In this document: positions 9,646 through 19,619 of the stretch, piece after piece | How positions within the stretch are numbered: the first letter of the stretch is position 1 | Layout: every line of letters starts with the position of its first letter | Assembly: GCA_900074745.1 (NCBI GenBank) | Contig: LT598466.1 | Location: forward strand, 372,001 to 436,000 | Length of the DNA stretch: 64,000 bases | Source: Lachancea mirantina | Taxonomy: Eukaryota; Ascomycota; Saccharomycetes; Saccharomycetales; Saccharomycetaceae | Reading direction: 5' to 3' | The notes under the pieces: generated by a model | The model's input: the letters and a program-made list of their open reading frames with translations, nothing else | Databases searched by the model: none | Told to the model about the DNA's origin: nothing | Program-made: the position numbers and the translations under genes

Positions 9646-11724
9646 TCAATTACCATTCTTGATTTGTATAGTTTTACATAGCCTTTTTAGCGGGAAAACA
9701 GGTGCAACGCTGAGGGCGAAGAGCACGTTTGCAGCTTCACCTTTAGTTATATTTTCCAAATAGGATTTCACTGCCGTGGGAGATGGCCAGGATGCCTTGT
9801 CCTGCTCTTGGGACATTTTGGACAGATATGCAGAAATTTTCTTGTGTATTAAGCTCTTCTGGCGCGGCGTTGCGGCGGTTTTGCGCCAAATGGCGAACTT
9901 TGTGAAATTTTTTGATGCAGGTGCGACAATGACGCCGTTGGTACCGTTAGCGCTTCCGGTACCGGGCACAATCAATCGATCTACAATACTGGCGGCGTTC
10001 GACATCGCGGTGCCCAGATCGCAGTTTGAGACGATTGCACGCGGTGTCGCCTTGAGACCCGTTTGCTTGCGGATTGAAAATGGCATTTCGGTATACAATT
10101 TGAGCGTGTACCGAGGCGGCGACGACTCTGCACCCTTTGGACACTTCAGCTTGTATATGCGCAAATGGTGTCCTGCGTTAAGTGGCATGGCCCATGCGTT
10201 GGATGAAAATCGGACCCACGGAAACGGCGACGTACGTATAACTTCAGCGTCAGTGATCGCTTGTGCAATAGCGCCATCAAACTCAGCGCCCGCGGCAGCT
10301 TGGCAAAAAGCTTTGAAAGTGTCGTAGGTTGCCAGGGTAAGATCAAATGCGGTTGAGTTCTGAACGAGTTCCTGAAACCTCGTGTGCGCCAAAATCTCAC
10401 GATCCTGGTTTTGCTTGACTTGCATTTCGCGCTCTAGCTCTTTGGCTTGCAACTGCTCTCTAATAGCAGCCAATTGCTGCAGTGTAGCTTCTTCCAGAGG
10501 GACTTCAACAGCTGCGGAGTCTATGCCAGCGAGCGTCGGCACTGAGACGACTCCAACGTTCGACACTCCCACGAAGTCAATCACAGAACAGTACTCCTTG
10601 GCGTGATGCCGACGCAGACCCCTGCCAATCATTTGTACGAGCAGAGACCGCGATCTGGTCGGACGGCACAGCAAGATACAGTCGATATTTGGAAGGTCTG
10701 TGCCCTCCGTAAAGATCCCGCAATTCATCATGACTTCTATTTTGCCCTCGCGAAATTCTTGAACGATACGATCCCTTTCCAGCTGCGGTGTGACACCCGT
10801 CACGTATGCGGCAATTATGTCACACGAAGTGAACAATCTATAAAGGCTCTTGACGTGGTTGACGTCGCATCCGAAGAGTAGCGCAGATTTGAATCCATGC
10901 GTTTTTCGCTTCTCGAGATACGTCCGCAACACGATCTTGTTCACATCGGGTGTGTTCATCACACCCGAAAGGCTCGTACTGTTGAAATCTGAACCCGTAG
11001 TAAACACTTGCGACAGATCCACGTCTATGTTAACCGTTGTGAATTTGCCCTCACACAGCCATTTGTCGTCGATCATCTCCAGGATTCCGCGGTGATACAC
11101 AATCTCGTCAATGACTCGCGAAAGTGCTTTTTTGTCGGCTCTTTCGAACGTGGCGCTGAACCCAACTACGGGTACTTTCGTGGCGTCCGTGTCCGCGTTA
11201 AAATGCTTCAAAATCTGTAAATATGAGCTCGCAACGGCGTGATGCGCCTCGTCGATGATAATTAAGTCAATGGAACTTGGATCAAAGCGCTCTAACCTTC
11301 TCAGCAATGTTTGCACCGACGCTACCACCACTTCAGCCGTGTCAGGATCACTTCTCATTTTGCCCATTTCTATTTGCACATTGAGATCCGGGAAGAAAGC
11401 TCGCAATGTATGGCACGCCTGCTGTGCAAGCTCTCGACGATGAACAAGCACCAGAGCCTTGTGATACCGCGAAAGTGGCCGCGAGGAGCCCTCCGGCAGC
11501 TGATTCTGATGCGATTTCCGTAATGAGTCGATCAAATTGGCAAAAATGACCGTTTTGCCGCCTCCCGTCGCAAGTGAAACCCCAATTCGACGTTTACCGC
11601 TTTCAATAGCTGACACACATGTCGAAATACATTCTTGTTGGTAGTCCCGCAGCGTTAAGTATCTTCTCGAGCTGGTCCTCCCAACAGTGAAAGCCAACTT
11701 GGCGACAAAGAGACCCCGAAGCAT
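9646..11724 (-). CDS. IRC3: Irc3, mitochondrial superfamily 2 DNA helicase
   Basis: Irc3 is a mitochondrial branch-migrating double-stranded DNA helicase needed for stable mtDNA in yeast. The 692-residue product begins with a basic, hydroxyl-rich leader (MLRGLFVAKLAFTVGRTSSR) that looks like a mitochondrial presequence. Helicase motifs follow in order: Q-motif region TLRDYQQECI, Walker A ATGGGKT at residues 52-58, DEAH near 158, SAT (VGFSATFERAD), EGTDLPNID and motif VI QMIGRGLRR. Length nearly equals the S. cerevisiae 689. ATG 11724 gives the targeting sequence. It sits between SAM35 and KSP1. S. cerevisiae YDR332W. Confidence 0.94.
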   Translation of the reverse strand: MLRGLFVAKLAFTVGRTSSRRYLTLRDYQQECISTCVSAIESGKRRIGVSLATGGGKTVIFANLIDSLRKSHQNQLPEGSSRPLSRYHKALVLVHRRELAQQACHTLRAFFPDLNVQIEMGKMRSDPDTAEVVVASVQTLLRRLERFDPSSIDLIIIDEAHHAVASSYLQILKHFNADTDATKVPVVGFSATFERADKKALSRVIDEIVYHRGILEMIDDKWLCEGKFTTVNIDVDLSQVFTTGSDFNSTSLSGVMNTPDVNKIVLRTYLEKRKTHGFKSALLFGCDVNHVKSLYRLFTSCDIIAAYVTGVTPQLERDRIVQEFREGKIEVMMNCGIFTEGTDLPNIDCILLCRPTRSRSLLVQMIGRGLRRHHAKEYCSVIDFVGVSNVGVVSVPTLAGIDSAAVEVPLEEATLQQLAAIREQLQAKELEREMQVKQNQDREILAHTRFQELVQNSTAFDLTLATYDTFKAFCQAAAGAEFDGAIAQAITDAEVIRTSPFPWVRFSSNAWAMPLNAGHHLRIYKLKCPKGAESSPPRYTLKLYTEMPFSIRKQTGLKATPRAIVSNCDLGTAMSNAASIVDRLIVPGTGSANGTNGVIVAPASKNFTKFAIWRKTAATPRQKSLIHKKISAYLSKMSQEQDKASWPSPTAVKSYLENITKGEAANVLFALSVAPVFPLKRLCKTIQIKNGN

Positions 11725-12493
11725 CCAAAAATCTCAAAAAAAATTTCGTTGGGCTACTGAAGTATTCAAAACTCAATTATCCGTATCCAATCACCTCTTT
11801 TACCCGTCTTATTGCTCGAAGTATGTCAATCTCTAGGATTTCTACGCTTACAACATACTCAATGAAAGGTTCACCAATTGGTACCCAAATCGAGTCAAAA
11901 AAACCTACAGCAATAAGTTCCGTCTGGACACCAGATTTAAGTCTTTTTTAGATGCCCTAAATGCCTTGAAGTTTCACTGCAAGCTTCTCCTTTTATATCA
12001 GAATTCAGATCATCGGGTTGTTTTCGATCAGTTCGATCTTATTTTCTGAGCATCGGATACGAAAGCCACGAATATCATGGAATTTTTCAAGGAGTCAACA
12101 CCTACTACGTATACATATTCCAAGACACAACAAGACCAAATAAGTTGACGACCTATAGAGGGAATTCCAGCAGCATACAGCGTCTAGAACTTCATAATCC
12201 GGTACAGTCAATATAGGGCAGTGGAAACAGGAAAAAAACGAGTTTTTCTGAGTTATTACGACTCTTGTACGCCGAGATAGGTTAAGTGGATCTGACAATT
12301 CAGATTGACAGAACCGCTGGAACACAGTTAAAGGTAGAGAGTAGAGCTCAGCTACTGCGCTATTTTGATTGAAGCAGAAAGATTGGCTGTTTTTGTCGCT
12401 TTTGGAAGAACTTTAGAAGGCAGGAAAGCCAGGTCGGGATTTGTTGGAGACAAATCTGTAACTGCTGAGAGCGTTGAACGTAAGCTAGGTGCC
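11725..12493. other. Divergent intergenic region IRC3-KSP1
   Basis: About 770 bases between divergent IRC3 and KSP1 serve as promoter for both. The only open frame of note, minus strand 12095-12325, has no recognisable features. The KSP1 frame is open upstream to about 12365 but contains no ATG before 12494. Confidence 0.5.
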
Positions 12494-14992
12494 ATGACAG
12501 ACGAGTACGAAATTTATAAAGAGGGCGGACTTCTTCGCAATAGGTACAAGAAAATTGATGACATCAGCGAAGGTTCGTATGGTTACGTGTCGTTGGCCAA
12601 CGACGTTCAAACCAAAAAATTAGTCGCCGTCAAGCATATTTTCAAAAACGAGAACGACGATGATGAAGACGACGATAAAAATTGCAGTAACGGTTCCAGC
12701 AGGAGAAGCACAGACCGAAGATCCTCAAACGGCAGAAAATCGATGATTTCGGAGAAAGTTAAATCGAAACTATCGAATAACATCTGTTTTGAAGTACTCT
12801 ACGAAGTAGACATTCACCATAAGGTCGGAAAACACAAGAATATTACTGAACTTTATGATTTCTTTGATTCGTTTATTATCATGGAATACTGTTCAGGGGG
12901 CGATCTATACGAGGCAATTAAGGCCGATTACGTTCCTCGTAAGACCAAACAGATAATACACATCGCTTCGCAGATCATGGAGGCAGTCCAATATGTTCAT
13001 AGGAAGGGAATTTATCACCGTGATATCAAGCCCGAGAACATCCTTATTAGCGGTTCAGACTGGACTATCAAGCTTACGGACTGGGGCTTAGCTACCACTG
13101 ACAAGACTTCTCGCGATAGAAGTGTTGGTAGTGAACGCTACATGGCACCCGAACTGTTCAAAGGTAACCTTGACTGCGATGAAGAAAACGATTTTTACGA
13201 ATGCGATAAAGTCGATATTTGGGCCATAGGTATTGTTCTTCTCAATGTTGTGTTCCATAAGAATCCTTTTAGTGTTGCCAATCAAACAGACAAGTCTTTT
13301 TGTTATTTTGCTGCTAACAGAGAGGCCCTGTTTGACGTCTTTTCAACTATGTCTTACGATTTCTTTCAAGTCTTGAGACATAGTCTTACCATCGATCCCA
13401 CCAACCGAAATTTGTCTCTAATGCAAAAGGAACTGTTGCGTCTTGGTGAGTTCACCTTGGACGACGAATTTTACAATAAGCTCACCGACGAGGAGTACAC
13501 CACATCTGTGGAATCAGGAGCGACACCTACTTTCACATCTACTACTCCTACTGTTGTGGAGCGACTAATTAGTACTACGCCAACAACCTCCGACACAATC
13601 ACTCCTTCACCAACTGATCATAAGACTGCGAAGGAAAAAGACCCGGTTCCGCGTTTTAGATTCAGAAAAAGAAGCCATCCAGCTCAAGGCAATTTGCACA
13701 AGAATGCGCTGCCGATCAAAATTGATGATACCAAGATCATCAGGAATTCTAGGAAACCTTTGGCAATCCCTACTCCGAATACCCACATCAACAATTATTT
13801 CAATGAATACAAATCTAAACAAAATGAGAATTTCAAGACGAGAGATTTCTTTACGCCTCCAAGCGTTCAAAATCGGTACATGGAGGGCATTTTCAATGGG
13901 AAATCAGGAAAAAGCCGTGGTCGCAGAAACTCTCGTGAAACTTACAAGAAATATTCTTTTAGTGGGGCAACTCCAACCTCCAGCAGTCACCGTTCAGCCC
14001 TCAAGCCAAACACCAATCATCTCTCGCCCAATGGAGCGAGACGGGGGTCTCATTTGTCGACAGGCTCGACTCCCTCTGGGAAGTATGTCCCACCTCACTC
14101 ACGTCCCAGCTCTTTTTACGGATCACCCAAAATACCCAACATCACTTCTGTGCTGGAGTCCGCTCTCAACGCTCCTGCTCCAACAGAAAGCAGCACGTTT
14201 CACGAGAAATATCAGGTCGCTAGTGATTCCAACGACAACGATCTTGACGATGTATTGTTCACTTTAGAGGAGAACGACTTGGATGGCTTTGCAACAGATA
14301 TTGATGGGCTTTCTTTGCATGGTGATATTGCAGAAGATGTTCGACAGGAGGCTATCTCCAAAAGTTCCCATGATGCGGGTGAACACGATGTTCCCGATCT
14401 ACTGAGATCCCCCGTCGGTACTCACCAAGATCTTGCGTACGGGAAGGGCAATCCTTATTTTAATCAACTGACATCGTCGAGCAAACAAAGTATGGACTCT
14501 AAGCCAAAGTCAGGTGTTTACGTACCACCGCATCAAAGAAAAGAGAGGGCCCAAGCTGCGAAGCAGGACTCGATATCCTCGCCTCATTCTGGAGCAACGT
14601 TGTCAGTGTCCCAAAACTCTATCAGTTATGGGTCCTTCAACTCTCGTCGTTTCAGTAACAACCATAGCGCAGAATCGAAAGGCACATCGACAAAGGGATC
14701 TGCATTTGTGTCTAGGAACCACGGCAAGGCCACTACAGTCTTACAGCAAGATGACATTTTTGCCGAATCCAATGCTCTAGTGTTTGAGGATGACTCAGAT
14801 TATGACGAGGATCCAGAAGAGACTCCCAAAAAATCCTGGTTTGGCCCGCATCAGTCGCAGGCTTTTTCAAAGACTCAATCTCCCACAAAAATAAGAACGG
14901 GCAGAAAATCGAGTTCCATTCAAGACGATTTGATAGGTTCTTTGGAACAATATAAGAACAATTGGCTAATGCTCCAACAGCAGCAAGACTAA
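12494..14992 (+). CDS. KSP1: Ksp1 serine/threonine protein kinase
   Basis: Ksp1 is a Ser/Thr kinase linked in S. cerevisiae to TORC1/PKA signalling, autophagy and filamentous growth. The 832-residue product starts MTDEYEIYKEGGLLRNRYKK and has the kinase domain at about residues 18-320: glycine loop ISEGSYGYVSLA, ATP-binding Lys47 (VAVKHIF), HRDIKPEN at 175, then DWG at 196 in place of the usual DFG, and SERYMAPELF. An acidic/serine-rich insert separates the first strands from the helix C region. The remainder is long, disordered and S/T/N-rich, with the conserved islands KPLAIPTPNTHINNYF, RDFFTPPSVQNRYMEG and a C-terminal SLEQYKNNWLMLQQQQ. The DWG variant is also found in S. cerevisiae Ksp1, so it is a family trait. 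S. cerevisiae YHR082C. Confidence 0.96.
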   Translation: MTDEYEIYKEGGLLRNRYKKIDDISEGSYGYVSLANDVQTKKLVAVKHIFKNENDDDEDDDKNCSNGSSRRSTDRRSSNGRKSMISEKVKSKLSNNICFEVLYEVDIHHKVGKHKNITELYDFFDSFIIMEYCSGGDLYEAIKADYVPRKTKQIIHIASQIMEAVQYVHRKGIYHRDIKPENILISGSDWTIKLTDWGLATTDKTSRDRSVGSERYMAPELFKGNLDCDEENDFYECDKVDIWAIGIVLLNVVFHKNPFSVANQTDKSFCYFAANREALFDVFSTMSYDFFQVLRHSLTIDPTNRNLSLMQKELLRLGEFTLDDEFYNKLTDEEYTTSVESGATPTFTSTTPTVVERLISTTPTTSDTITPSPTDHKTAKEKDPVPRFRFRKRSHPAQGNLHKNALPIKIDDTKIIRNSRKPLAIPTPNTHINNYFNEYKSKQNENFKTRDFFTPPSVQNRYMEGIFNGKSGKSRGRRNSRETYKKYSFSGATPTSSSHRSALKPNTNHLSPNGARRGSHLSTGSTPSGKYVPPHSRPSSFYGSPKIPNITSVLESALNAPAPTESSTFHEKYQVASDSNDNDLDDVLFTLEENDLDGFATDIDGLSLHGDIAEDVRQEAISKSSHDAGEHDVPDLLRSPVGTHQDLAYGKGNPYFNQLTSSSKQSMDSKPKSGVYVPPHQRKERAQAAKQDSISSPHSGATLSVSQNSISYGSFNSRRFSNNHSAESKGTSTKGSAFVSRNHGKATTVLQQDDIFAESNALVFEDDSDYDEDPEETPKKSWFGPHQSQAFSKTQSPTKIRTGRKSSSIQDDLIGSLEQYKNNWLMLQQQQD

Positions 14993-15447
14993 TAAGGACC
15001 TCGAGGCCTAAGTCTGGTTGTGGATAGCCTTTACCAGCACTTGATTGAGCAAGTACGACACAGGAAGCTCCAGTTTTGTTCTAGATGGATCTCGCGCTCT
15101 ACGGAGTCCTCCTTGTGCCAATCAAGCTTCATTTTATTTTGCATTAATAGGGCATTTCTAGTTTTGACATTTCTATAATAAATTAGCATCCAATGAGACA
15201 TAATGTTCTCATTGCCTATCATAAGCATTTTCAATATTACAACCTACTATTTCTTTCCGAGTCGTCGATGCAGAAGATTTAGCTACAAAGTAGAGACCAC
15301 TGAAATATTTGATACAGGATCGGAGAGAGTTGGTCATCAATTTGGGCATGCGAAAGTAAATTTGTTGACCCTGTAATTTTCGACCGGGCTCGTGCCATAT
15401 TTCACTTCGAAAAAGTTATAAACTTATTATCCGTTCATATCATCTTA
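14993..15447. other. Convergent 3' region KSP1-GPI8
   Basis: 455 bases between two stop codons, rather long for a convergent gap here. I searched the minus strand for a missing GPI8 membrane-anchor exon and found no hydrophobic stretch of about 20 residues. A 67-codon minus-strand frame at 15031-15234 is hydrophilic and not recognised. Confidence 0.5.
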
Positions 15448-16461
15448 TTAAGGGTCCTGTCGGACCAATTTACTCTTCCTTATGGCCAAATTCAGAATAT
15501 GGTCGTAGTCTTCATCATTTTCACTGGAATTATTTAGGAATGCCGCCTTTAAATCCAAGTCGCGATCACGTTCGTCTGGTACAACATTCTGAACACTGCC
15601 AAAGAAATCTGTCACCAAAACCTGTGAAGGGTCTTTGCCATACAAATCTGTCCGGACTCCAACATGAGAGTGAACCTTTTCAAAGGAATAATAGTCGAAA
15701 AGGTCCTGTAAAGTCAAAGTCGAGTTTTTCTCGATGGATTCCATGAATTCCAACGTGTAATACGTGAACCTGTCAATTACAGCGACTCCAATTTCAACGT
15801 CTGAATGATGCGAATAGGAGCTCTCATCGAGTCTGCTTGAACCGACCGCAAGAACGTTTGGAGAGTAAAATTTGGAATACATCGTATTAGCCTGACAAGT
15901 GTCGATCATGAAAAAAATCTCATTGTACCGTTTCTTCTCGTACATTTGAGCAAATGCATCGGCTATGTCATGCGAGGAGATCTCCTCTGCATCTTGGAAC
16001 TTTAAGAAATCGGCTCCACCATGTCCGGTGAGGTATATGAAAATATTGGAATTTTCGTCTGTGAGTAATCTTTTGGATTTAGGCTGATCCTCACTCCATC
16101 TATCTGTTAGCAGTCTGATAAAATTCTCAACGGTTACTTCGTAGCCCTTGTAATCCACTTCCACATTTTCACCATACAAATCCAAGGCTCTGTCAGCGTT
16201 GTTAAACACACTTCCGGGGAAAAGGTTTCGCGAATTGCATGCAACGTCATCACTAAGCATAAGAATGATTTGAGAATCTGGAATTCCAAGACGTTTGACC
16301 GTCCTGTACATGCTCAAAACGTTGGCCATGTGCCTATAATTGAACCAAAATCGCGAAGTACACACTAAAACGGCCCAATTATTAGTATGCTCTCCATTAG
16401 CAGCCACAAAATTCGTGTATATCAGGATCAACAAACCAAGAATAAGGCTCATAGACCTCAT
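15448..16461 (-). CDS. GPI8: Gpi8, catalytic subunit of GPI transamidase, without C-terminal anchor
   Basis: Gpi8 is the caspase-like (C13) protease that cleaves the GPI-attachment signal and transfers the protein to the GPI anchor in the ER, with Gaa1, Gpi16, Gpi17 and Gab1. The 337-residue product has a signal peptide (residues 1-21, MRSMSLILGLLILIYTNFVA). The core is almost identical to S. cerevisiae (WFNYRHMANVLSMYRTVKRL), with catalytic His147 in TGHGG and Cys189 in IDTCQA. The S. cerevisiae protein is 411 residues with a transmembrane helix near its C-terminus. This product stops at LAIRKSKLVRQDP, about 60 residues earlier, with no hydrophobic tail. Sequence past the stop shows no anchor in any minus frame, so it is probably a naturally soluble/lumenal form; an assembly error cannot be excluded. 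ATG 16461. S. cerevisiae YDR331W. Confidence 0.94.
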   Translation of the reverse strand: MRSMSLILGLLILIYTNFVAANGEHTNNWAVLVCTSRFWFNYRHMANVLSMYRTVKRLGIPDSQIILMLSDDVACNSRNLFPGSVFNNADRALDLYGENVEVDYKGYEVTVENFIRLLTDRWSEDQPKSKRLLTDENSNIFIYLTGHGGADFLKFQDAEEISSHDIADAFAQMYEKKRYNEIFFMIDTCQANTMYSKFYSPNVLAVGSSRLDESSYSHHSDVEIGVAVIDRFTYYTLEFMESIEKNSTLTLQDLFDYYSFEKVHSHVGVRTDLYGKDPSQVLVTDFFGSVQNVVPDERDRDLDLKAAFLNNSSENDEDYDHILNLAIRKSKLVRQDP

Positions 16462-16750
16462 TGTCGATCTTGTATTTTCTTCAACTTTTGTATTACAGAT
16501 GAGCTTCAGTTCATCATTTCGCTATCATTGATAACCTTCGTATATAGTAATAGCTAGAGCATCGCGAACGTCAAGACCCATCCGAACGCGGTTTCCAGTA
16601 GAATTCGAAGGCTATTAGAGCCTTTAGATGCGCTTGAACGCCTTTAAATCTATTTAGCCTCGATGTGCATTTTTGAGCTTTCTAGGACTTTGTTCGAACA
16701 ACATCGGCCAACAGAAGCCAATGTTGGAACGAATTGGGTGATCGCCCATA

Positions 16751-18199
16751 TTATTCCTGTACTTTCTCCAAGAGTAACGAGCTGTTCTTGAGACCGGCTT
16801 CCTCAATGGTTTGACTCAGCTTGGCAATTAGATTTTCCCGATTGTGGTCGCTTATCGTGAAAACGTCAGTTTCAAAACCGTCCAATTCGGATTTCACCAC
16901 TTCGTAGATGGTTTGAACAGTATCGTGGGTGGGCAGAAAGCGACGTACAAGCCTGCGGCCGTCTCCAGTACGAATTTGAATGCGGGTGGTTTTGCCCGGC
17001 TCGTTAGCGGGTTCTGGATGAGAGACGGGCTTTATGCGGAGAAATAGGTCCAAGTCTTCATCTATGGAGTCCGAATGGGCTACTTGAGTATCATTGTGAC
17101 TTGTGAGCGAGTCATCGTCGCGCTTGTCGTTTGGCCTGCACTCTTCATTGCTGTCACTCGCGCCAAGAGACTGCTTAATGGCTATTTCCATCTGTTGCTC
17201 CTCGGACAAGGTTGTCGGGTCTGGCTGCGGCGTTGGGTGTCTGACTAATGGGTTGTGAGATGGAGCGTCAAGCGAAAAGTCGCTCAAGAAACTTTGCACA
17301 CGGGCGATGAAGGCGTCTACTTCAGGTACTTCGCGATTCCATTGTACGAGTCTCTCACCAGTCATAGGATCCAGAATCGCTATATGAGGTAAATTGTCTC
17401 TATTATGCAATCCGTAGAATTGCACATACGAAGTGGCACTTGACGAGTCGTATTGGTATTGTAAAAACAGAAAATTTTGTTTGATGATTTTTGCCACTTC
17501 TTTGTCAGACCATAGGTCTCGATTGAGCGCCTGACATTGGAATATGTCGACCGCCTGAATATTTATCATGATCCATTTCTTTTGAACCCGCGCACGTTCC
17601 TTGGCGCCGTCCAAATCCACTTTGGCCATGAGATTGAATGGCGGACGGAACAAGATGGCGAGTTTCTGTTCCTTTGTGAGAGGCTTGGGTCTTCTCACGA
17701 GCTCAGTGACCTCACGTACTTGACCGTCTTCGTCTAGCTCCACAACGGTTTCTTCAACGTATTCGTATTCTTGCTGGTACTGTTCTTCTTCGGAAAACTC
17801 AGAATCCTCTCGTTCCTGCATGTGCTGGTTGAAAACGCCCTCTGGCCGTGACGAATCGTACATGCTACGCACACCCCTCAAGGGACCAAAGCTGCCTCCC
17901 ACGCCACCAAAAGTCGTTGGGAGAACGTGGGTGTCCACCAACGTTTCGTGCCGGGCCTCATCGGGTGTCCTATAGTCGTCTCCACGACCGCTGTAAAGCT
18001 CGTTCTGCAACGACCCAGCGAGTTCGGCATCTGTACTCGTGACCCTACCATTGTTAATCTGTGCATTCCCACCATGCTCAAAGAAAAGAGATATGGCCGT
18101 TTCCAGGTCTCCCCCGGCCATATCGAGGAACTGTTGCGCCAACTCGGCACTTTGCGCATCCGTGATTGCCATTAACTGATTAACAGCTTCGTCTGACAT
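16751..18199 (-). CDS. UBX5: Ubx5, UBX-domain Cdc48 adaptor
   Basis: Ubx5 is a UBA-UAS-UBX protein that recruits ubiquitinated substrates to Cdc48/p97. The 482-residue product starts MSDEAVNQLMAITDAQSAEL, a UBA-like helix bundle in the first 45 residues. An acidic middle (EFSEEEQYQQEYEYVEE) follows, then a thioredoxin-like UAS domain at about 190-320 (KKWIMINIQAVDIFQCQALN, QYQYDSSSATSYVQFY). A UIM-like EEQQMEIAIKQSLGAS lies at about 340-355, and the C-terminal UBX beta-grasp domain contains TTRIQIRTGDGRRLVRRFLP. The in-frame GTG at 18256 is not a plausible start. Length is close to S. cerevisiae (500). It sits between GPI8 and LRP1. S. cerevisiae YDR330W. Confidence 0.93.
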   Translation of the reverse strand: MSDEAVNQLMAITDAQSAELAQQFLDMAGGDLETAISLFFEHGGNAQINNGRVTSTDAELAGSLQNELYSGRGDDYRTPDEARHETLVDTHVLPTTFGGVGGSFGPLRGVRSMYDSSRPEGVFNQHMQEREDSEFSEEEQYQQEYEYVEETVVELDEDGQVREVTELVRRPKPLTKEQKLAILFRPPFNLMAKVDLDGAKERARVQKKWIMINIQAVDIFQCQALNRDLWSDKEVAKIIKQNFLFLQYQYDSSSATSYVQFYGLHNRDNLPHIAILDPMTGERLVQWNREVPEVDAFIARVQSFLSDFSLDAPSHNPLVRHPTPQPDPTTLSEEQQMEIAIKQSLGASDSNEECRPNDKRDDDSLTSHNDTQVAHSDSIDEDLDLFLRIKPVSHPEPANEPGKTTRIQIRTGDGRRLVRRFLPTHDTVQTIYEVVKSELDGFETDVFTISDHNRENLIAKLSQTIEEAGLKNSSLLLEKVQE

Positions 18200-18444
18200 C
18201 TCGATATCCTTGATGCAATGATTGCAAACCGCTGTCTGGTTGGTCTGGATGTGCACCTAAAAGGTATGCTTCTTAGTCGGATCTCAAGAGAGTTGATCAA
18301 CTTTGAGTATATGTCATGATGGACGAGTTCATTGGAGTCACCCATTCAGATGGGCAAACGGGCCCGAAGCTGGCCTAAAGCTACCCAAACCTGCACTGAA
18401 ACAGAAGTGAGGTTCCTAGCGCCGTGAGACGCTTCCGCCTCACT

Positions 18445-18897
18445 TTATACTCCTTTAGAACCCTCCCCGTCAGCCTCAAATCGAGTGTGTTTTCCTTGAA
18501 AGTTCACCCTACTGATAGCGGGTTCGTTTCTACGACCTTGTAAAGCCCTAGACATGGTGGTCCTAGCATCTTCTTGTTGTTTTTCCTTACGAGTGTCCTG
18601 ATCTGCTTTACGAGCATCGAGTTTTTTGGCCGTGTTCATATACTGTTTGACACGGTCTAGTTCTGTCATCACGGGCCCCAAATCCTTTACGTCCAGTACT
18701 TTCATGTATGCAAATAACAACGACGACAGTGTATATGCGTATTTGTTGGATAATTCCAGTTTTTCGCGTTCATCGGTCAACAACAATAGTTGTTCGTTCA
18801 ACGATTTCGAACTGAATTTTTGCAAATCCGCCTCGAGCAAGTCTAGTTGATTATTCAGATTCTTGATATACGGTTTAACTTTGCTAACGTCCTCCAT
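18445..18897 (-). CDS. LRP1: Lrp1/Rrp47, nuclear exosome cofactor
   Basis: Lrp1 (Rrp47; human C1D family) binds and stabilises Rrp6 and helps the nuclear exosome process 5.8S rRNA, snRNAs and snoRNAs. The 150-residue product has the Sas10/C1D helical domain (PYIKNLNNQLDLLEADLQKF, LSNKYAYTLSSLLFAYMKVL) followed by a basic tail with SRVNFQGKHTRFE, a typical RNA-binding end. It is slightly shorter than the S. cerevisiae 184 residues because the tail is shorter. ATG 18897 is the first in frame. S. cerevisiae YHR081W. Confidence 0.92.
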   Translation of the reverse strand: MEDVSKVKPYIKNLNNQLDLLEADLQKFSSKSLNEQLLLLTDEREKLELSNKYAYTLSSLLFAYMKVLDVKDLGPVMTELDRVKQYMNTAKKLDARKADQDTRKEKQQEDARTTMSRALQGRRNEPAISRVNFQGKHTRFEADGEGSKGV

Positions 18898-19619
18898 TAT
18901 TAGGTTTCACAATGTCGTTTCTCCTACTCGTTACGCATCCGTTGTTGTGGTGTTTGTCAAGGTGATGATGATCTTCGCTCTCATATAAATTTTTCAGATG
19001 TTCTGTAGAAGTTAAAATGAGCTTTGAACATGGAAAAGAAGAACGATTTGGCAACCTCGGGGGCATTTCCAGGGAAATTCAATGGTGTATATCTAGAGCT
19101 ACACGGTTTGCCGTATATGAGCTTTTTTCATGATAGTTTTAGGATGGGAAACGAATGAGTTATCGCAAATGAAAGCATTTCAGTTTGAACGCATGTGTTT
19201 AGCGTTGTTTTGGTAAAAAACGCCCAACTAGTGCGCCGAAACTGCCCGTCAGGATGTTCAAGTGCCCAAAAATAGCCATTTCAGCTGCATTTCAAATCTA
19301 GACCGGTACTTTATACCAGGTTTATGTCATTTTGAATCAGAGCTTGGAAGGTCACTTTTTTTGAACGCTGAAAAGGTCCCGGGACTCTTGAGAAAGCCCT
19401 CTGCCCGATGGTAACCTCCTTAGGAACCTCTGAGATTCATATCTTGAAGTACAAGGGTGAAATTCCCTTTATGATCGTCCTAGACTCAGCGGTCACGTGA
19501 CGGTTTGCCTTAAACTTATCGTAATATAAGCCATAGGAGATTCTAGGATATCTTGACCTGAATCCATACCGTAAACAACAAAGTAGGAAGCGCAGTATCA
19601 CAGACTGACATATACCACG
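18898..19619. other. Divergent intergenic region LRP1-PEX3
   Basis: 722 bases between divergent genes. It contains a TCACGTGA E-box at about 19493-19500, about 120 bases upstream of PEX3, a probable Cbf1-type site. No convincing gene or repeat was found; a 70-codon minus-strand frame near 19437-19649 is not recognised. Confidence 0.5.

Noticed and set aside
12365-12493. 43-codon N-terminal extension of KSP1
   Set aside because: It starts at a non-ATG codon and the conserved N-terminus begins at ATG 12494. The same reasoning removed upstream extensions of RQC1, STE12, SAM35, UBX5, IRE1, MRPL35, BCH1, COR1, TIM11 and RPB3.
12494-14992. KSP1 as a pseudokinase because of DWG instead of DFG
   Set aside because: The metal-binding Asp is kept and S. 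cerevisiae Ksp1 has the same variant; Lys47 and HRD are intact.
14993-15447. Hidden 3' exon of GPI8 carrying the membrane anchor
   Set aside because: No hydrophobic segment of suitable length in any minus-strand frame.
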